Assembly: GCA_041913505.1 (NCBI GenBank) | Contig: JAYSFC010000047.1 | Coordinates: 1-25,572, forward strand | Direction of reading: 5' to 3' | Length of the DNA: 25,572 nucleotides | Origin: JAYSFC01 sp041913505 | GTDB taxonomy: Bacteria; Pseudomonadota; Gammaproteobacteria; Burkholderiales; Burkholderiaceae_C | In this document: piece by piece, positions 22,093 through 25,572 of the stretch | How the letters are laid out: the number at the start of each line of letters is the position of its first letter | Numbering within the stretch: the stretch's first letter is position 1 | Notes under the pieces: generated by a model | What the model saw: the letters and a program-made list of their open reading frames with translations, nothing else | What the model was told of the DNA's origin: nothing | Databases searched by the model: none | Position numbers and translations under genes: made by a program

Positions 22093-22842
22093 ATGACCCA
22101 CGACCTCTTCCGCTCCGACAGCTACCTGCGCGAATGCAGCGCCACCGTCACGGCCGTCACGCCCGAGGGCGGCGTGGTGCTGGACCGCACGGTGTTCTAT
22201 CCCCTGGGCGGCGGCCAGGCCGGCGACGCTGGCGAGCTCGTGCGCGCCGACGGCAGCCGGCTTGCCATCGCCGACACGCGCAAGGGCAAGGACGCCGAGG
22301 GCCAGCCCACGGCCGACATCGTGCACTGGCCCGCGCCGGGGCAGGCGCCAGGCCTGGCGGTGGGCGATACGGTCACCGCGCGCATCGACTGGGAGCGCCG
22401 CCACCGGCTCATGCGCTTTCACACCACCACGCACCTGCTGTGCCACCTGGTGGGCGAGCCGGTGAACGGCTGCTCGATCACGCCCGAATACGCGCGCCTG
22501 GACTTCCACATGGACGGCGCGCTCGACAAGGACGCCCTCACGGCCGGCATCGCCCAGCTCGTGGGCGCCGACCATGCGGTGACCATCGGCGCGATCAGCG
22601 ACGCGGAGCTCGATGCCAACCCCCAGCTCGTCAAGAGCATGAGCGTGCAGCCCCCGCGCGGCACGGGCATGGTGCGCACCGTGCGCGTGGGCGGCGGCAG
22701 CGACGGCGACGCCGCCCAGATCGACCTGCAGCCCTGCGGCGGCACCCATGTGGCGCGCACGGGCGAGATCGGCACCGTGGTCGTGACCAAGATCGAGAAG
22801 AAGGGCGCCATGTCGCGCCGCGTGGTGCTGGGCTTTGCCTGA
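22093..22842 (+). CDS. AlaX-like alanyl-tRNA editing protein
   Basis: A 249-residue stand-alone editing protein resembling the AlaRS editing region. The four zinc ligands are present as HTTTH (His110, His114) and CGGTH (Cys215, His219), and the N-terminal part carries DRTVFYPLGGGQAGDAG, the glycine-rich entry of the AlaX family. AlaX hydrolyses Ser-tRNA(Ala) or Gly-tRNA(Ala) mischarged by AlaRS. The length fits the long form (AlaX-L/M type). The ATG at 22093 is chosen because similarity begins there. It is followed after 38 bp by the DsbD-like gene. Confidence 0.9.
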   Translation: MTHDLFRSDSYLRECSATVTAVTPEGGVVLDRTVFYPLGGGQAGDAGELVRADGSRLAIADTRKGKDAEGQPTADIVHWPAPGQAPGLAVGDTVTARIDWERRHRLMRFHTTTHLLCHLVGEPVNGCSITPEYARLDFHMDGALDKDALTAGIAQLVGADHAVTIGAISDAELDANPQLVKSMSVQPPRGTGMVRTVRVGGGSDGDAAQIDLQPCGGTHVARTGEIGTVVVTKIEKKGAMSRRVVLGFA

Positions 22843-22880
22843 GGAACCAAACCGCCACCCCGCCAATCCCACCCTGCGCC

Positions 22881-25082
22881 ATGCCACACCGCTTCTTCCG
22901 CCTGGGGCTCCAACGCCTGCTGCCCACTCTGTTTTTGATAGCTGCAGGCACCCTGTGCACCAGCACCTGGGCCCAAATCAACCTCAAATCCTCCGCCCCC
23001 CAGGGCAGCAGCACGGTGAGCACACCCTACGTGCAGGCCGAGCTGGTCGCCCAGGCGCCCGAGGGCGTGGCGCCCGGCAAGCCGCTGTGGCTGGGCCTGT
23101 CGATCACGCACCAGCCCGGGTGGCACACCTACTGGAAGAACCCCGGCGATTCGGGCCTGCCCACGCAGTTCGAGTGGAAGCTGCCCCCCGGCATCGACGC
23201 GGGCGAGATCGCCTGGCCCGTGCCGCACAAAATCCCTCTGGGCACGCTGGCCAACTACGGCTACGAGGGCACCGTGCTGCTGCCCGTGCCCATGACCGTG
23301 GGCAGCGCGTTCGCGCCAGGGCCGCTGGCCAAGGAGGTCACGCTGCAACTGCAGGCCTCGTGGCTCGTGTGCCGCAAGGAGTGCATTCCCGAAGAGGGCA
23401 CGTTCACGCTGCAACTGCCCATCCAGAGCACCACGGCGCTGAACGCCGCCGCGTTCGAGGCGACGCAAAAGGCCCATCCCCAGCCGCTGGCCGCCGCACC
23501 GGATAGCCAGGCGCGCGTGGAAGGCAACGACCTGCTGCTGCGCGTGGCCGGCCTGCCCGCAGCCCTGCGCGGCCAGAAGCTCGACTTCTTCCCCGAAACG
23601 GCCAGCGTGATCGAAACCGCCGCGCCCTGGACGCAGGACTGGCAGGACGGCGTGTGGACCGCGCGCGTGCCGCTGTCGGCCCAGCGCGGCGCCAGCCCCG
23701 AGCCCCTGCCCGTGGTGCTGGCCCACGCGGGCCAGGGCTGGCGCGCCGAGCTGGCCGTGCAGGGCGGCTGGCCTGCCACAGCGGCGGCGGCCACGGTATC
23801 GCCCGCGCTCGAGGCCGCGCTGCGCGCCAACGCACAGCTGGCGGCCCCGCGCGCCACCCCCTCCGCCGCGCCCCTGGGCACCTGGCTCGCCGCGCTCGCG
23901 GGCGCGCTGCTCGGCGGGCTCATCCTCAACCTCATGCCCTGCGTGTTCCCGGTGCTCGCGATCAAGGTCGTGGGCTTTGCGCGCCATGCACGTGACGCAC
24001 GCGCGCACCGCCTGAGCGGCCTGGCGTATACCGCGGGCGTGCTCGTTTCGTTCCTGCTGCTGGGCGCGCTCATGCTGGGCCTGCGCACGGCCGGCGAGGC
24101 CGTGGGCTGGGGCTTCCAGCTGCAGTCGCCCGCCGTGGTGGCCGTGCTGGCCGCGCTGTTCACGCTGATCGGGCTGAACCTCGTGGGCGTGTTCGAGTTC
24201 CGGGCCATGCTGCCCTCCTCGCTCGCGGGCCTGCAGGCGCGCCACCCCGTGGCGGACGCCTTCCTCACGGGCGTGCTCGCCGTGGCCGTGGCCTCGCCCT
24301 GCACCGCGCCGTTCATGGGCGCGTCGATCGGCCTCACGGCCACGCTGCCGGCCGGGCAGGCGCTGGCCATCTTTGCGGCGCTGGGCCTGGGCCTGGCGCT
24401 GCCCTACCTGCTCGCGAGCTGGGTGCCGGCCTTTGCACGCTGGCTGCCGCGCCCCGGCGCCTGGATGGAGACGCTGCGCCGCTTCATGGCCTTCCCCATG
24501 TTCGCCACGGTGGTGTGGCTCGTGTGGGTGCTGGGCCAGCAAAGCGGCATCGACGGCGCCGCCACGCTGCTCGCGCTGCTCGTGGCGCTCGCCATGGCCG
24601 TGTGGGCGCTCACGCTGCGCGGGCGTTCGCGCGCCGTGCTCGCGCCGCTGTCCCTCGCGGCCTGCGCCTGGCTGGCCTGGACCTGGGGGCCCCGGGTCGT
24701 CGAGATGCTGCCCGAGGCCAGCGCCACCCCCATCGCGCAAGCTTCTGACTGGCAACCCTGGCAACCGGGCCTGCCCGAGCAGCTGCAGGCCCAGGGCCGC
24801 CCCGTGTTCGTGGACTACACGGCCGCCTGGTGCGTGACCTGCCAGTACAACAAGAAGACCACGCTGTCCAACCCCGCCGTGCTGCAGGACCTGGCCGCCA
24901 AGAACGTGGCCCTGCTGCGCGCCGACTGGACGCGGCGCGACCCCGCCATCACGGCCGCGCTGGCCGCCCTGGGCCGCAGCGGCGTGCCCGTGTACGTGCT
25001 GCACGCCCCGGGCAAGGCGCCCGTGGTGATGAGCGAGATCCTGGGCGTGGAGGAAGTGCGCAGCGCCCTCGCGGGGATCTGA
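22881..25082 (+). CDS. DsbD/ScsB-like transmembrane thiol:disulfide reductase
   Basis: A 733-residue three-part electron conveyor. A signal peptide (to about residue 31, TWA) precedes a periplasmic alpha domain with the redox pair Cys164-RKE-Cys168. The membrane domain has about eight helices with NLMPCVFPVL (Cys354) and ASPCTAPF (Cys474), the pair that carries electrons across the membrane. A C-terminal thioredoxin domain contains AAWCVTC (Cys651, Cys654). It passes electrons from cytoplasmic thioredoxin to periplasmic partners such as DsbC, DsbG or copper-related proteins. The CxxxC alpha domain looks more ScsB-like than E. coli DsbD-like. A TTTTTGATAGCTGC string in the signal-peptide codons matches the start of a Comamonadaceae repeat. 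Confidence 0.9.
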   Translation: MPHRFFRLGLQRLLPTLFLIAAGTLCTSTWAQINLKSSAPQGSSTVSTPYVQAELVAQAPEGVAPGKPLWLGLSITHQPGWHTYWKNPGDSGLPTQFEWKLPPGIDAGEIAWPVPHKIPLGTLANYGYEGTVLLPVPMTVGSAFAPGPLAKEVTLQLQASWLVCRKECIPEEGTFTLQLPIQSTTALNAAAFEATQKAHPQPLAAAPDSQARVEGNDLLLRVAGLPAALRGQKLDFFPETASVIETAAPWTQDWQDGVWTARVPLSAQRGASPEPLPVVLAHAGQGWRAELAVQGGWPATAAAATVSPALEAALRANAQLAAPRATPSAAPLGTWLAALAGALLGGLILNLMPCVFPVLAIKVVGFARHARDARAHRLSGLAYTAGVLVSFLLLGALMLGLRTAGEAVGWGFQLQSPAVVAVLAALFTLIGLNLVGVFEFRAMLPSSLAGLQARHPVADAFLTGVLAVAVASPCTAPFMGASIGLTATLPAGQALAIFAALGLGLALPYLLASWVPAFARWLPRPGAWMETLRRFMAFPMFATVVWLVWVLGQQSGIDGAATLLALLVALAMAVWALTLRGRSRAVLAPLSLAACAWLAWTWGPRVVEMLPEASATPIAQASDWQPWQPGLPEQLQAQGRPVFVDYTAAWCVTCQYNKKTTLSNPAVLQDLAAKNVALLRADWTRRDPAITAALAALGRSGVPVYVLHAPGKAPVVMSEILGVEEVRSALAGI

Positions 25083-25100
25083 GCCCCCGCGCACGCCCCG

Positions 25101-25106
25101 TACACT
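25101..25106 (+). promoter_or_regulatory. -10-like box 7 nt before the CoA-binding gene
   Basis: TACACT lies 7 nt before the ATG at 25114, separated only by G-rich sequence, the fifth example of this arrangement in the window. Confidence 0.35.
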
Positions 25107-25113
25107 GGGGGGC

Positions 25114-25572
25114 ATGCTCCGCACCCCCGACACCATCGGCACCCTGCGCGACGTGCTCGCGCAGTGCCGCACCATCGCCGTGGTGGGCCTGTCGCCGCAA
25201 TGGCACCGGCCCAGCCACTTCGCCGCCAAGTACATGCAGGCCCATGGCTACCGCATCGTGCCCGTGAACCCGCTCGTCGCCCGCGAGGGGGGCAGATCCT
25301 GGGCGAGACCGCCTACGCCAGCGTGACCGAGGCCGCCGCCGCCCTGGCCGCGCAGGGCGCGCGCATCGACATGGTGGACTGCTTTCGCAAGAGCGAGGAC
25401 ATCCCGCCGCTGGCCGACGACGCCATCGCCATCCAGGCGAAGTGCCTGTGGCTGCAGCTGGGCGTGTTCAACGAACCGGCCGGCACGCGGGCCGAGGCGG
25501 CGGGCCTGCAGGTGATTCAGAACCGCTGCGTGAAGATCGAGCACGCGCGCCTGTTCGGCGGCCTGGGCTGGA
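25114..25572 (+). pseudogene. CoA-binding (YccU-type) protein with a -1 frameshift in a G6 tract, cut by window edge
   Basis: The reading frame starts as a small CoA-binding Rossmann protein (TIAVVGLSPQWHRPSHFAAKYMQAHGYRIVPVNP) but runs into an early stop at about 70 residues. Adding one G to the run of six at 25287-25292 restores the family sequence: GGQILGETAYASV, then IDMVDCFRKSEDIPPLADDAI, LWLQLGVFNEPAG and CVKIEHARLFG to the window edge. The conserved downstream part shows the gene was intact recently, so this is either a sequencing slip in a homopolymer or a fresh mutation. Function in this family is unknown beyond CoA binding. Confidence 0.85.

Noticed and set aside
20913..22880. A long plus-strand open frame running into the DsbD-like gene
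   Set aside because: It is antisense to the TctC gene and overlaps AlaX in another frame; the signal peptide beginning at 22881 marks the true start.
1..25572. tRNA, rRNA, insertion sequence, prophage or attachment site
   Set aside because: No tRNA-like cloverleaf, rRNA stretch, transposase, integrase or flanking direct repeats were seen on either strand.

Overview
The window is a very GC-rich chromosomal segment with dense, short-gapped operons, ATGA/GTGA start-stop overlaps, tripartite-tricarboxylate binding proteins (TctC/Bug), MocR and IclR regulators and intergenic palindromes typical of Burkholderiales. Protein style and repeats suggest Comamonadaceae (Acidovorax/Alicycliphilus/Comamonas-like); this is inferred from style, not from a marker gene.

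Layout. (1) 1-5281: a partial MocR-type regulator diverges from a LysE exporter and an EamA transporter, followed by a PLP aminotransferase, a glutathione S-transferase-like protein and a PhzF-family protein. (2) 5282-9064 (+): regulatory region, then a cyclase-family hydrolase with a variant metal motif, an ABC-type branched-chain-amino-acid-like binding protein and a PRISE-type enone reductase-like SDR. (3) 9080-17830 (-), convergent to it: an eight-gene operon read IclR regulator, Cys-less thiolase-fold protein, DUF35 Zn-ribbon/OB protein, TctC, ADP-forming acyl-CoA synthetase, ACAD10/11-like acyl-CoA dehydrogenase, SDR, ACAD10/11-type kinase. (4) 18062-19971 (+): histidine phosphatase, a protein of unknown function and a small secreted protein. 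(5) 20047-21941 (-): creatininase-family amidohydrolase and a second TctC. (6) 22093-25572 (+): AlaX-like tRNA-editing protein, a DsbD/ScsB-like thiol reductase and a frameshifted CoA-binding protein.

The main result concerns regions 2 and 3. The cyclase operon and the IclR operon share a palindromic operator, GTTT-N9-AAAC. It occurs four times in the window, only in these two control regions, and in both places one copy lies exactly 13 bp upstream of a TTGACG -35 box. This ties two converging operons into one predicted IclR regulon. The gene content (CoA ligase, SDR, kinase, ACAD10/11-like dehydrogenase, plus a Cys-less thiolase/DUF35 pair) resembles the levulinate (Lva) and mammalian ACAD10/11 route, in which a 4-hydroxyacyl-CoA is phosphorylated and dephosphorylated to a 3-hydroxyacyl-CoA. 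Here that module is joined to a predicted retro-aldolase instead of ordinary thiolysis, and to a hydrolase and an enone reductase on the opposite operon. I propose an undescribed catabolic route for a cyclic or unsaturated oxo/hydroxy acid; the substrate cannot be read from the sequence.
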